Source of the DNA: Mesorhizobium sp.
GTDB lineage: Bacteria; Pseudomonadota; Alphaproteobacteria; Rhizobiales; Rhizobiaceae
Direction: 5' to 3'
Assembly: GCA_004020315.1 (NCBI GenBank)
Contig: SAQG01000011.1
Coordinates: forward strand, 1-64,000
DNA length: 64,000 bases
The position numbers and the translations under genes were made by a program. Positions 42,748 to 51,196 of the stretch are shown in pieces; within the stretch, counting starts at the first letter, position 1, and each line of letters starts with the position of its first letter. Under the pieces are notes generated by a model that was not told where the DNA came from, searched no databases, and saw only the letters and a program-made list of their open reading frames with translations.

Positions 42748-44697
42748 ATGCGCGAGAACCACTCCGACGTCTTCGATCTGTTTTCGGAGATTTACACCAA
42801 TGCGGCCCAGGAGGAGATAAGCATCCAGCAATATCTCCTTGCCTGCCGCGAGGACAAATCGATGTACGCCTCGGCGCCCGAACGGATGGTCGAGGCGATC
42901 GGCGAGCCCACCCTGATCGACACCAGCCTGGATGAGCGGCTCGGCCGCATTTTCGCGAACAGGACAATCAAGATCTATCCCACCTTTTCCGAGTTTTACG
43001 GCATGGAGGACACGATCGAGCGCATAGCCGGCTATTTCCGCTATGCCTCTCAAGGGCTCGAGGAACGCAAGCAGATTCTCTATCTGCTTGGCCCTGTCGG
43101 CGGCGGCAAGTCCTCGCTCGCCGAACGGCTGAAGAAGCTGATGGAGCAGCGTCCGATCTATACGCTGAAGGTGGGCGACCAGATCAGCCCGGTTTTCGAA
43201 TCGCCGCTCGGGCTTTTCAATCCTGATCGCATGGGCGACCTGTTGGAGGACAAATACGGCATCGCGCGGCGCCGGCTGAACGGCCTGATCTCGCCATGGG
43301 CGGCCAAGCGCCTCGATGAACTGTCCGGCGACATCTCCAAGTTCAGCGTCGTCAAGCTGATGCCTTCGCGGCTGCGCCAGATCGGCATCGCCAAGACCGA
43401 GCCAGGCGATGAGAACAACCAGGACGTTTCGGCCCTGGTCGGCAAGGTCGACATAAGACAGCTCGAGCATTTCAGCCAATCCGATCCGGACGCCTATTCC
43501 TACAGCGGCGGCCTGAACCGGACCACGCAGGGGTTGCTTGAGTTCGTCGAGATGTTCAAAGCGCCGATCAAGGTCCTCCATCCGTTGCTGACCGCTACCC
43601 AGGAAGGCAGCTACAACGGTACGGAAAACTTCGGATCTTTCCCCTACCAGGGCATCGTCGTAGCCCATTCCAACGAATCGGAATGGCTGCAGTTCAAGAA
43701 CAACAAGAACAACGAGGCCTTCCTCGACCGTATCCTGGTGGTCAAGGTGCCTTATTGCCTGCGGGTCACCGAAGAAAGGCAGATCTACGAAAAGCTGCTG
43801 CGCGAAAGCGAACTGGCCTCCAGTTCCTGTGCACCGGAGGTTCTCGACATCCTCAGCCGGTTCACCGTCTCGACCCGCCTGGCCGAGCACGACAATTCGC
43901 CGCTCTACACCAAGATGCGCGTTTATGACGGCGAGAACCTCAAGGACATAGATCCCAAGGCAAAGTCTGTTCAGGAATACCGCGATGCCGCCGGGGTCGA
44001 CGAGGGCATGACCGGCGTCAGCACGCGCTTTGCTTTCAAGATTCTGTCGCAGACCTTCAACTACGACACCAAGGAAGTGGCCGCCGATCCTGTGCATCTG
44101 ATGTACATTCTGGAGGAGGCGATCAAGCGCGAGCAGTTCCCGAAGGAAACGGAAGCCGCCTATCTCGACTTCATAAAGTCGGAACTGGCCACGCGTTATG
44201 CCGAATTCATCGGCCATGAAATTCAAAAGGCCTATCTGGAATCCTACAGCGAATACGGCCAAAACCTGTTCGACCGCTACATCGCCTATGCCGATGCCTG
44301 GATCGAGGATCAAGACTACAAAGACCCCGATACCGGCCAGATCCTCAATCGCGAGGTGCTGGACAACGAACTGTCGCAGGTCGAAAAGCCGGCCGGCATT
44401 GCCAACCCCAAGGACTTCCGCAACGAGGTCGTGAAGTTCACGTTGCGCGCCCGGGCGAGGAACCATGGCCGCAACCCGTCATGGACAAGCTATGAAAAGC
44501 TGCGCGAAGTCATCGAGAAGCGGATGTTCGGCCAAGTCGAGGATCTGCTCCCGGTGATCAGCTTCGGCTCCAAGCAGGACAGCGTAACGGAGAAGCGGCA
44601 TACCGAATTCGTGCATCGGATGGTCGAGCGCGGCTACACCGAACGTCAGGTCCGCCGGCTGGTGGACTGGTACATGCGGGTGAACAAGGCGGGCTGA
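42748..44697 (+). CDS. prkA: PrkA-type serine protein kinase (AAA ATPase)
   Basis: A 649-residue protein of the PrkA/YeaG family. The AAA domain starts near residue 70, with Walker A GPVGGGKSS at 115-123. The C-terminal PrkA domain has LRARARNHGRNPSWTSYEKL and VHRMVERGYTERQVRRLVDW. In E. coli the homologue YeaG acts with YeaH in starvation and stress responses. Here it is followed by yeaH- and ycgB-type genes at short spacing (19 and 9 nt), the conserved three-gene module. Confidence 0.93.
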   Translation: MRENHSDVFDLFSEIYTNAAQEEISIQQYLLACREDKSMYASAPERMVEAIGEPTLIDTSLDERLGRIFANRTIKIYPTFSEFYGMEDTIERIAGYFRYASQGLEERKQILYLLGPVGGGKSSLAERLKKLMEQRPIYTLKVGDQISPVFESPLGLFNPDRMGDLLEDKYGIARRRLNGLISPWAAKRLDELSGDISKFSVVKLMPSRLRQIGIAKTEPGDENNQDVSALVGKVDIRQLEHFSQSDPDAYSYSGGLNRTTQGLLEFVEMFKAPIKVLHPLLTATQEGSYNGTENFGSFPYQGIVVAHSNESEWLQFKNNKNNEAFLDRILVVKVPYCLRVTEERQIYEKLLRESELASSSCAPEVLDILSRFTVSTRLAEHDNSPLYTKMRVYDGENLKDIDPKAKSVQEYRDAAGVDEGMTGVSTRFAFKILSQTFNYDTKEVAADPVHLMYILEEAIKREQFPKETEAAYLDFIKSELATRYAEFIGHEIQKAYLESYSEYGQNLFDRYIAYADAWIEDQDYKDPDTGQILNREVLDNELSQVEKPAGIANPKDFRNEVVKFTLRARARNHGRNPSWTSYEKLREVIEKRMFGQVEDLLPVISFGSKQDSVTEKRHTEFVHRMVERGYTERQVRRLVDWYMRVNKAG

Positions 44698-44716
44698 GTC
44701 CGGCCAGGATGGTTCC

Positions 44717-46027
44717 ATGCCGATCTTCATCGATCGTCGACTGAACCCGAAGGACAAGAGCCTGGGCAATCGCCAGCGCTTCCTGAAGCGTGCGCGCGAA
44801 GAGTTGAAGCGAAGCATCCGGGATCGGATCCGTACCGGCAAAATCGCCGATGTCGACAGCGAGCACGCCGTCTCGATGCCGGCGAGGGGCACAGGCGAGC
44901 CGAGCTTCAGCGATGCGAAAGACAGCGGCAGGCGGCAGCACATCCTGCCGGGCAACAAGCATTTCGCCCCTGGCGACCGGGTTCCCAAGCCCGGCCAGGG
45001 CGGCGGCGGTTCGTCTCCCGGGAAAACCGTCTCGGAAGACGATTTTCGTTTCGTGCTCTCGCGCGAGGAGGTGCTCGACCTCTTTTTCGAGGATCTCGAA
45101 CTTCCCGACATGGTCAAGCTCAACCTCAAGGAGATACTTGCCTTCAAGCCGCGGCGAGCCGGATTCGCCGCCACCGGTTCGCCGACCAACATCAATGTCG
45201 GGCGCACGATGCGAAACAGCCATGGTCGCCGGATTGCGCTCAGGCGCCCCAAGCAAGAGGAGCTTGATGCGATTGCGGAGCAACTCGCAATCCTGGAGGC
45301 AGAGCCCCGGAGCGCGGCGCCGGTACGCCAGCGCATTGCAGCGTTGCGGGAAGAGCTTGAGCGACTTGAGCGCCGCCGCAAGCGGATCGCCTATGTCGAT
45401 CCCGTCGACATCCGCTTCAACCGTTTCGACGCCCAGCCCGTGCCGAACGCCAATGCGGTCATGTTTTGTCTCATGGACGTATCCGGCTCGATGGGCGAAC
45501 GCGAGAAGGATCTGGCCAAGCGCTTCTTCGTGCTGCTGCACCTCTTCCTGAAACGGCGCTACGACCGCACCGAAATCGTCTTCATCCGCCATACGCACGA
45601 GGCGCAGGAGGTGGACGAGGAAACCTTCTTCTACAATACGCAAAGCGGCGGTACGGTCGTTTCCACGGCACTCGAGGAGATGCACCGCATCATCGAGCAA
45701 CGCTATCCCAGCAACGAATGGAACATCTATGCCGCCCAGGCATCGGACGGCGACAATTTCGTCACCGATTCCGAGCGCTGCATCGGCCTGATGGACGGCC
45801 AGATCATGCGCCTGTGCCAGTATTTCGCCTATGTCGAGATCATCGACGAACGCGAGAGCCATATTTTCGGCACCACCGATAATGGAACCTCGCTCTGGCG
45901 CGCCTACAGCGCTGTCAACCAGAGATGGCCGAATTTCCAGATGAGCCGTATCGCCAACGCGGCCGACATCTATCCGGTCTTTCGCCAGCTCTTTGCCAGG
46001 CAGCCGGCCTTCCAGAAAAGCGCTTGA
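44717..46027 (+). CDS. YeaH/YhbH-family protein (DUF444, von Willebrand A-like)
   Basis: A 436-residue DUF444 protein. A basic N-terminal part (FIDRRLNPKDKSLGNRQRFL) leads to a vWA-like domain with a MIDAS-type LMDVSGSMGEREKDLAKRFF motif (about 250-270) and TQSGGTVVSTALEEM. The family partners PrkA/YeaG and SpoVR-like proteins. Its role as adaptor or substrate of the kinase is suggested by constant gene linkage. Confidence 0.92.
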   Translation: MPIFIDRRLNPKDKSLGNRQRFLKRAREELKRSIRDRIRTGKIADVDSEHAVSMPARGTGEPSFSDAKDSGRRQHILPGNKHFAPGDRVPKPGQGGGGSSPGKTVSEDDFRFVLSREEVLDLFFEDLELPDMVKLNLKEILAFKPRRAGFAATGSPTNINVGRTMRNSHGRRIALRRPKQEELDAIAEQLAILEAEPRSAAPVRQRIAALREELERLERRRKRIAYVDPVDIRFNRFDAQPVPNANAVMFCLMDVSGSMGEREKDLAKRFFVLLHLFLKRRYDRTEIVFIRHTHEAQEVDEETFFYNTQSGGTVVSTALEEMHRIIEQRYPSNEWNIYAAQASDGDNFVTDSERCIGLMDGQIMRLCQYFAYVEIIDERESHIFGTTDNGTSLWRAYSAVNQRWPNFQMSRIANAADIYPVFRQLFARQPAFQKSA

Positions 46028-46036
46028 GGGGAGCCG

Positions 46037-47623
46037 ATGGCGAACCAGACCAGCAAATTCGGCCAGACCGGCAAATCCGGCCAAACCAGCAAATCAGGTT
46101 TGCTCTTTTCAGGGGCCGACTGGGATTTCAAGACACTGTCGCGCGCCTACGAGGCGATCGAGGCGATCGCGATCGAAGAGCTTCACCTCGACATCTATCC
46201 GGTGCAGATGGAGATCATCTCGTCCCAGCAGATGCTCGACGCCTATTCCTCGGTCGGCATGCCGCTGATGTATCGCCACTGGTCCTTCGGCAAGCATTTC
46301 CTTTACCAGGAATTGCTCTATCGCAAAGGTGGGCGGGGGCTCGCCTATGAACTGGTGATCAATTCCAACCCTTGCATCGTCTACCTGATGGAGGAAAACA
46401 CCATGGCCCTGCAGGCCCTGGTGACAGCTCATGCAGCGCTTGGCCACAATCATTTTTTTAAGAACAATCATCTGTTCCGGCAATGGACGGACGCCAGCGC
46501 GATCCTTAGCTATCTGGACTTCGCCAAGGGTTACATTGCCCGTTGCGAGGAGCAGCACGGCGTCGCCGCGGTGGAGGCGATCCTCGATGCGGCCCACGCA
46601 CTGATGGAGCAGGGCGTCTTCAGATATCGCCGGCCGCCGAAGCTGTCGTCGGAGCGGCAGCGTGAAGGCGTTCGTGAGCGCCTGGAGTACGAAGAGCGTT
46701 CTTACAACGATCTGTGGCGCACGCTGCCGCCTTCGAAGGGCGGAGGTAATGTCGGGGAAAAGGATTCCGGCATCGCGGAGCGGAAGAAAACGCTCAACCT
46801 GCCCGAGGAGAACCTGCTTTACTTCCTGGAAAAAAACAGCCTGGTCCTAGAGCCCTGGCAACGTGAAATCATCAGGATCGTGCGCATCGTCGCGCAATAC
46901 TTTTATCCGCAGCGGCAAACGCAGGTGATGAACGAAGGCTGCGCCACCTTCGTGCACTACACGCTCATGAACATGCTGTTCGATCGCGGCCTGATCAGCG
47001 AAGGCGCGATGCTGGAAATCCTGCGCAACCATTCGAACGTGATCTTTCAGCCGGGCTTCGACGACCCGCGTTTTTCCGGCATCAATCCCTATGCCTTGGG
47101 CCTCGACATGATGCAGGACATCCAGCGCATATCGACTGAGCCGACCGCCGAGGATCGGGACTGGTTCCCCGATATCGCCGGCAACGGCAATTGGCGCGAA
47201 ACCCTGCTCGACGCGTGGGCGAACCATCGCGACGAATCTTTCATCCGCCAGTATCTGAGCCCCGCTCTGATGCGGAAATGGCGGTTCTTTATCCTCGCCG
47301 ATGCCGCTAGCGAACCGCATTACGAAGTCGCGTCGATACACAATGAGCGTGGCTACGAAAAAATACGCGCCGGGCTCGCCCAGAGCTACGACATCGGCGC
47401 GAGCCGGCCGGATATCCAGGTGGTGGATGTGGATCTGCTCGGCGACCGACAGCTGCGACTGGAGCACAAGGTGAAGAACGGCATCATGCTGGAGGAGGCC
47501 AGTCGCGACGCCACCCTGCGCCATATCCGGACCTTGTGGGGTTATGAGGTCAGCCTGGCGGCGATCGATGCGCAAACGGGCGCGACGCTCAACGAACGTT
47601 CGACAAGCCAAATCGGGGAATGA
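46037..47623 (+). CDS. SpoVR/YcgB-family protein
   Basis: A 528-residue SpoVR-like protein. Conserved parts are DWDFKTLSRAYEAIEAIA, HNHFFKNNHLFRQW, LYFLEKNSLVLEPWQREI, and MNEGCATFVHYTLMNML. Its first roughly 25 residues are three six-residue repeats (TSKFGQ, TGKSGQ, TSKSGL) encoded by an 18-bp tandem repeat, an unusual extension. Third gene of the prkA module; the molecular function of the family is not established. Confidence 0.92.
   Translation: MANQTSKFGQTGKSGQTSKSGLLFSGADWDFKTLSRAYEAIEAIAIEELHLDIYPVQMEIISSQQMLDAYSSVGMPLMYRHWSFGKHFLYQELLYRKGGRGLAYELVINSNPCIVYLMEENTMALQALVTAHAALGHNHFFKNNHLFRQWTDASAILSYLDFAKGYIARCEEQHGVAAVEAILDAAHALMEQGVFRYRRPPKLSSERQREGVRERLEYEERSYNDLWRTLPPSKGGGNVGEKDSGIAERKKTLNLPEENLLYFLEKNSLVLEPWQREIIRIVRIVAQYFYPQRQTQVMNEGCATFVHYTLMNMLFDRGLISEGAMLEILRNHSNVIFQPGFDDPRFSGINPYALGLDMMQDIQRISTEPTAEDRDWFPDIAGNGNWRETLLDAWANHRDESFIRQYLSPALMRKWRFFILADAASEPHYEVASIHNERGYEKIRAGLAQSYDIGASRPDIQVVDVDLLGDRQLRLEHKVKNGIMLEEASRDATLRHIRTLWGYEVSLAAIDAQTGATLNERSTSQIGE
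46049..46102 (+). repeat. Three 18-bp tandem repeats in the ycgB 5' end
   Basis: Units 46049-46066, 46067-46084 and 46085-46102 share the pattern acc(a/g)gcaaat(t/c). They keep frame and encode a hydrophilic Ser/Thr-Lys-Gly-Gln tail. Length could vary between strains. Confidence 0.7.
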
Positions 47624-47655
47624 CCAAAACCGGAATGGCCGGCGACGGCGTCATT

Positions 47656-47913
47656 CTACAGCCAGCTTCCACTCTTGGGGTCCGATGCCCTTGCCGTAGG
47701 ACCGGGGAAGGTCGGTTCCGTGGGAATTTCGGACGGTGTCTCGGGAGGAATTTCGACGGGCTGCCTTGCCGGGCTGGGAACGGGATCAGGCGAAGGTGGA
47801 GGAACGCCTGGAGGCTCATCCGGCGGAGTTTCCGGCGGAGCAGGCGGCCGGGCAGGCTCGGGATTGGGATTATCCGGTATCGGCACCGGATTGTTCGGAT
47901 CAGGATCGCTCAT
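47656..47913 (-). CDS. Proline-rich small protein
   Basis: An 85-residue protein in which about a third of residues are proline, starting MSDPDPNNPVPIPDNPNPEP. No signal peptide or membrane helix. The ATG at 47913 has AAGGA seven bases upstream, and an EcfG-type promoter lies just beyond. No known fold; likely disordered. The opposite strand has overlapping open frames, but the ribosome site and promoter favour this one. Confidence 0.6.
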   Translation of the reverse strand: MSDPDPNNPVPIPDNPNPEPARPPAPPETPPDEPPGVPPPSPDPVPSPARQPVEIPPETPSEIPTEPTFPGPTARASDPKSGSWL

Positions 47914-47947
47914 GTCCGTTTCCTTGAGGAGGATCACCTAGGATGAC

Positions 47948-47972
47948 AACCATCGTGCCGAATGATGGTTCC
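47948..47972 (-). promoter_or_regulatory. Candidate EcfG/RpoE2 promoter of the proline-rich gene
   Basis: On the minus strand GGAAC (47972-47968), a 16-nt spacer and GGTT (47951-47948). The element ends 34 nt before the ATG at 47913. Confidence 0.55.
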
Positions 47973-48102
47973 CTGCCGTTGCGGTGCTCAACGCCAGCGG
48001 CGTTGGAAATGGGGCAGCGCCTCCACCTTCGTCACCTTTACCGGGCCGGCGGGCATTCTATGTACGCTGCGTGTTGCGAGGCACGGTTCAGGGAGTAACA
48101 GC

Positions 48103-48600
48103 ATGCGCGCATTCATGATTGTCACCCTTCTTCTGGTCGCAATCACGATGGCGCTCTCGCTTGCGCACGCGTTGGAGTTGCCTGGCAAGTTGCGCCTCAA
48201 GGAGGCCACCTACAAATCTGTGCAGGCGATCTACTATCCCGGTTTCACTGTCGGCGGGTTTGCCGAGATCGGCGGCATCATTGCACTCGCCATCCTGCTT
48301 TACCTCACGCCTTATCCAGGCGCTCGATTCTGGTGGACCTTGGCGGCCCTTGTCTTCCTGGTGGCGGAACATGCGACCTACTGGTTGGTCACGCATCCCG
48401 TCAACAATTTCTGGGTGCAAGATGTCGCTGTTTCGAGACCAGCCGCTACGTTTTTTTCAATGCTCCGTCGGAAGCAAAGCGGCGACTGGAAAGACTTGCG
48501 CGACGTTTGGGAAGCCTCGCACGTCGCCAGGGCAGGCCTGGCGATGCTGAGCCTGATCTCGATTGCTGTCGCCGCGACATTTTTTGCTGGGAGTGAGTAG
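48103..48600 (+). CDS. Four-helix membrane protein, DUF1772-like
   Basis: A 165-residue protein with four hydrophobic segments (starting IVTLLLVAITMALSLAHALE, and a third at LAALVFLVAEHATYWLV). ATG 48103 is preceded by AGGGAG. The conserved-looking LAHALELPGKLRL and THPVNNFWV recall the DUF1772/anthrone-oxygenase-like family. Function unknown. Confidence 0.65.
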   Translation: MRAFMIVTLLLVAITMALSLAHALELPGKLRLKEATYKSVQAIYYPGFTVGGFAEIGGIIALAILLYLTPYPGARFWWTLAALVFLVAEHATYWLVTHPVNNFWVQDVAVSRPAATFFSMLRRKQSGDWKDLRDVWEASHVARAGLAMLSLISIAVAATFFAGSE

Positions 48601-48622
48601 CGCCCAGGGATGCGCAGCGGCG

Positions 48623-48829
48623 CTACTTGTTCGTCCGCATCTTTTGCCTTGGATTGATCCCGCCAAGGGCGTTCGTGTCGTTCTCGACATCGCCTTCGAT
48701 CGTGTTTTCGCCTTCGAGCAAGAGTTCGTCGCCTTCCTTGATCATGCCCTTGGAGGTCCCGATACCGGGATTGTTCCTGAGATCGGCATCGCTCGGCTTT
48801 TTCCACTTTGGATGTTTGGTTCCGCTCAT
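48623..48829 (-). CDS. Small hydrophilic hypothetical protein
   Basis: A 68-residue acidic/basic mixed protein (MSGTKHPKWKKPSDADLRNN start) without membrane segments. AGGAG lies eight bases before the ATG, and an EcfG-type promoter precedes it by 34 nt. No recognised family; the promoter suggests a stress-induced protein. Confidence 0.6.
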   Translation of the reverse strand: MSGTKHPKWKKPSDADLRNNPGIGTSKGMIKEGDELLLEGENTIEGDVENDTNALGGINPRQKMRTNK

Positions 48830-48863
48830 GGCACAACTCCTTCGAAAAGGTTCCTGTTCTAGA

Positions 48864-48888
48864 AACAGCAGGGCGCGATGAATGTTCC
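48864..48888 (-). promoter_or_regulatory. Candidate EcfG/RpoE2 promoter of the 68-residue gene
   Basis: On the minus strand GGAAC (48888-48884), 16-nt spacer, TGTT (48867-48864), 34 nt before the ATG at 48829. Confidence 0.55.
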
Positions 48889-48927
48889 GCCGAAATTCAC
48901 CTTGATGCGGGCTTGTCCGAGAGGCGG

Positions 48928-50919
48928 CTAGAGCCCGAACGGATAGGTGTCGGGAACGCCCGTTCCCACATGCTCCGGCCCAAGCGGCGTCACCGCGACG
49001 GTTTCGTCAAACCAGACGAAAGCGTCAAACTGCTGGGAAAGAGAGGCATCCGCGTAATGGCTGCGCAGTTCGGTTTCCGGCCGATAGATCACGCCGATGA
49101 AGCGTTCCAGCCGGCGCTCCAGAAGCCGATCGCGAAGATCGTCGTCGCGCTTGATGTCGAGCAGGAAACGCGGGACACCGCAATCATGGCAAAGCCGCTC
49201 GTAGCTGTCGCTATGGGAAGGCCGCACCCGTTTGATTTCCATCTCGCTGTCCCAGTCGGAGGCCGCGGCCACTGTCCCGGAATGCGTACTGAGCCCGATC
49301 AAGGCTGCCTCGTCGCCGAAACGCTGGCGGCAGAACTGGCCGATATTCACTTCGTCCCTGACTATCCCCATTTCGGTATAGCGGGCATCTCCGATATGGG
49401 AATTATGCGCCCACACGACCGCCTTGGCGCTCGGCCCGCGAGCTTCCAGCAGATGCTCGAGCGTCTCGAACATATGGGTGTCGCGCAGGTTCCAGGACTG
49501 TGCGCCGCCATAGTACATGATCCGATAGTAGCGTTCCGCGGAAGCGATCAGCCGGGCATTCTGGGTGGCATCCAGAAAATCGACACCGTCCTGCTGCGAA
49601 TAGTCGAGCTGCTTGGCAAGCAGTTCGCGGCATTGTTCAAGCACGGCCCGCTCGCATTTCTCGTAGCCGGAGGTGAGTGCAACACGGCCGTAGGTAGATG
49701 GTTCATTTTGCCAAGGCGTCAGGCAGCCATAGCGTTCACGTGCGATCTTTGCTGCCTGCGGATCGACCCGGTCGAGATATTGCAGAACCGCGGCGATCGA
49801 TCCGCTCATATTGTAGATATCGAGGCCGTAGAACCCCGCCAGTCGCGACGATATCCTGATGCGCTCATTGTGTTGTCGCATCCAGTCGACGAACGCCGCG
49901 ACGTCCGTGTTGCGCCACATCCAGGAGGGAAACCGCTGGAACGGCGGATCGGCGTTGGCCCGCGGCGGCCGGTGGCGGACATAGCGGTCGATCGCCGCCG
50001 CATCGGGCCAGTCGGCCTCGACTGCGACGATGGTGAAGCCGTGCTTCTCGATGAGCCTGCGGGTGATCGCCGCGCGGGCCCGGTAGAACTCCGACGTACC
50101 GTGGCTCGCTTCACCGAGCAGGACGACGCGCCGGTCGCCAAACCGGTCGAACAATTCGCCGAACGCCGGATCGTCGAAATCCGGGAGCGGTTCGGCCGCT
50201 GCCGCGAGCATCTCAGGCAGGCTGCGCGTGCGCGCGCGTCCGGACGGACGATCCGCGATACGGTTGCCGCTCTCGGGCCAGCCCTGCTCGCCGATGAGCG
50301 GGACAAACCGCACGCCGCCGAAATCCTTCTCGCTGTACGTTGCAGCGCCGGTTCGGGTGACCTTGAGAAGGCGCTGATCATGCGGTTCGTCGCCGACCGG
50401 GATGACGAGCCTGCCGCCGACGTCGAGTTGTTCCTGAAGGGCAAGCGGCGCACCGGGGCCGCCGGCGGCCACCAGAATGGCGTCGAAGGGCGCTGCGTCG
50501 GGCCAGCCTTTGGTGCCGTCGCCGGTGCGGACTTCGATATTGTCATAGCCCAGTTCTTGGAACCGCTGTCTCGCCGTTTCGGCCAACCCGGCGTGGCGTT
50601 CGATCGTGTAGACACGTTCGACGATCCGGCTCATCACGGCAGCCGCGTAGCCTGAGCCGGTGCCAACCTCCAGGACATGGTCGCCCGGTCCGATCTCTGC
50701 CATCTCGATCATCAAGGCGACGATGTAGGGCTGCGATATCGTCTGACCCTCGGCTATCGGCAATGGCCCATCCTCGTAGGCGAATTCTTCAAAACCGGGA
50801 GCGACGAAGGCCTCGCGCGGAACCTCACGCATCGCTTCCAGCACCTCGCGGCCATGGATGCCACGGCGGCTGAGATGGACCTCGACCATTCGGTTGCGTG
50901 CATGGGAAAGATCGAGCAT
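48928..50919 (-). CDS. Fusion of protein-L-isoaspartate methyltransferase and erythromycin-esterase-like domain
   Basis: A 663-residue two-domain protein. Residues 1-210 form a Pcm domain, with the SAM motif HVLEVGTGSGYAAAVMSR (81-98) and the Pcm hallmark EGQTISQPYIVALM; it would repair isoaspartyl residues. Residues about 240-660 form an erythromycin-esterase-like domain (PF05139), with GEASHGTSEFYRAR (269-282), VAVEADWPDA and WAHNSHIGDARYTEMG holding the expected His and Glu. ATG 50919 follows AGGAG. Ere-like domains in soil bacteria are usually not resistance enzymes; the native substrate is unknown. Confidence 0.9.
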   Translation of the reverse strand: MLDLSHARNRMVEVHLSRRGIHGREVLEAMREVPREAFVAPGFEEFAYEDGPLPIAEGQTISQPYIVALMIEMAEIGPGDHVLEVGTGSGYAAAVMSRIVERVYTIERHAGLAETARQRFQELGYDNIEVRTGDGTKGWPDAAPFDAILVAAGGPGAPLALQEQLDVGGRLVIPVGDEPHDQRLLKVTRTGAATYSEKDFGGVRFVPLIGEQGWPESGNRIADRPSGRARTRSLPEMLAAAAEPLPDFDDPAFGELFDRFGDRRVVLLGEASHGTSEFYRARAAITRRLIEKHGFTIVAVEADWPDAAAIDRYVRHRPPRANADPPFQRFPSWMWRNTDVAAFVDWMRQHNERIRISSRLAGFYGLDIYNMSGSIAAVLQYLDRVDPQAAKIARERYGCLTPWQNEPSTYGRVALTSGYEKCERAVLEQCRELLAKQLDYSQQDGVDFLDATQNARLIASAERYYRIMYYGGAQSWNLRDTHMFETLEHLLEARGPSAKAVVWAHNSHIGDARYTEMGIVRDEVNIGQFCRQRFGDEAALIGLSTHSGTVAAASDWDSEMEIKRVRPSHSDSYERLCHDCGVPRFLLDIKRDDDLRDRLLERRLERFIGVIYRPETELRSHYADASLSQQFDAFVWFDETVAVTPLGPEHVGTGVPDTYPFGL

Positions 50920-51048
50920 CTTTTGCTCCTCTTACAAGCTGACAATCCGCCCTGATTGTGCCCCCTATCGGCTCCCCGGCGACAATCCCTCGATCGATGT
51001 GCGCTCGGCTTGGCAGCGCTTGATCTCATTTCGGCGGCTCGTCTCCTT

Positions 51049-51073
51049 AACCGTTGGCGAGCTTCCAGGTTCC
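51049..51073 (-). promoter_or_regulatory. Candidate EcfG/RpoE2 promoter of the Pcm-esterase gene
   Basis: On the minus strand GGAAC (51073-51069), 16-nt spacer and GGTT (51052-51049), 129 nt upstream of the ATG at 50919 in the divergent region shared with the phosphoketolase gene. Confidence 0.5.
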
Positions 51074-51196
51074 TGCAAAAGAGCGATTGGCGGGCGCAAA
51101 TGGCGTCTCCAGCCGAACTTATTTCCGTGAAAATCCTTTCTCCGGGGCGATCTCACTCCAGATATCGACGGGCGAACGCATTCTGGAGACTTTTCC

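Noticed and set aside
48928..50170. Macrolide resistance gene
   Set aside because: The esterase-like domain belongs to a broad family; fusion to Pcm and a stress promoter argue against a dedicated resistance role.
48808..50655. A 615-codon plus-strand frame across the Pcm-esterase gene
   Set aside because: Antisense shadow; the minus-strand product has intact domain motifs and a ribosome site.
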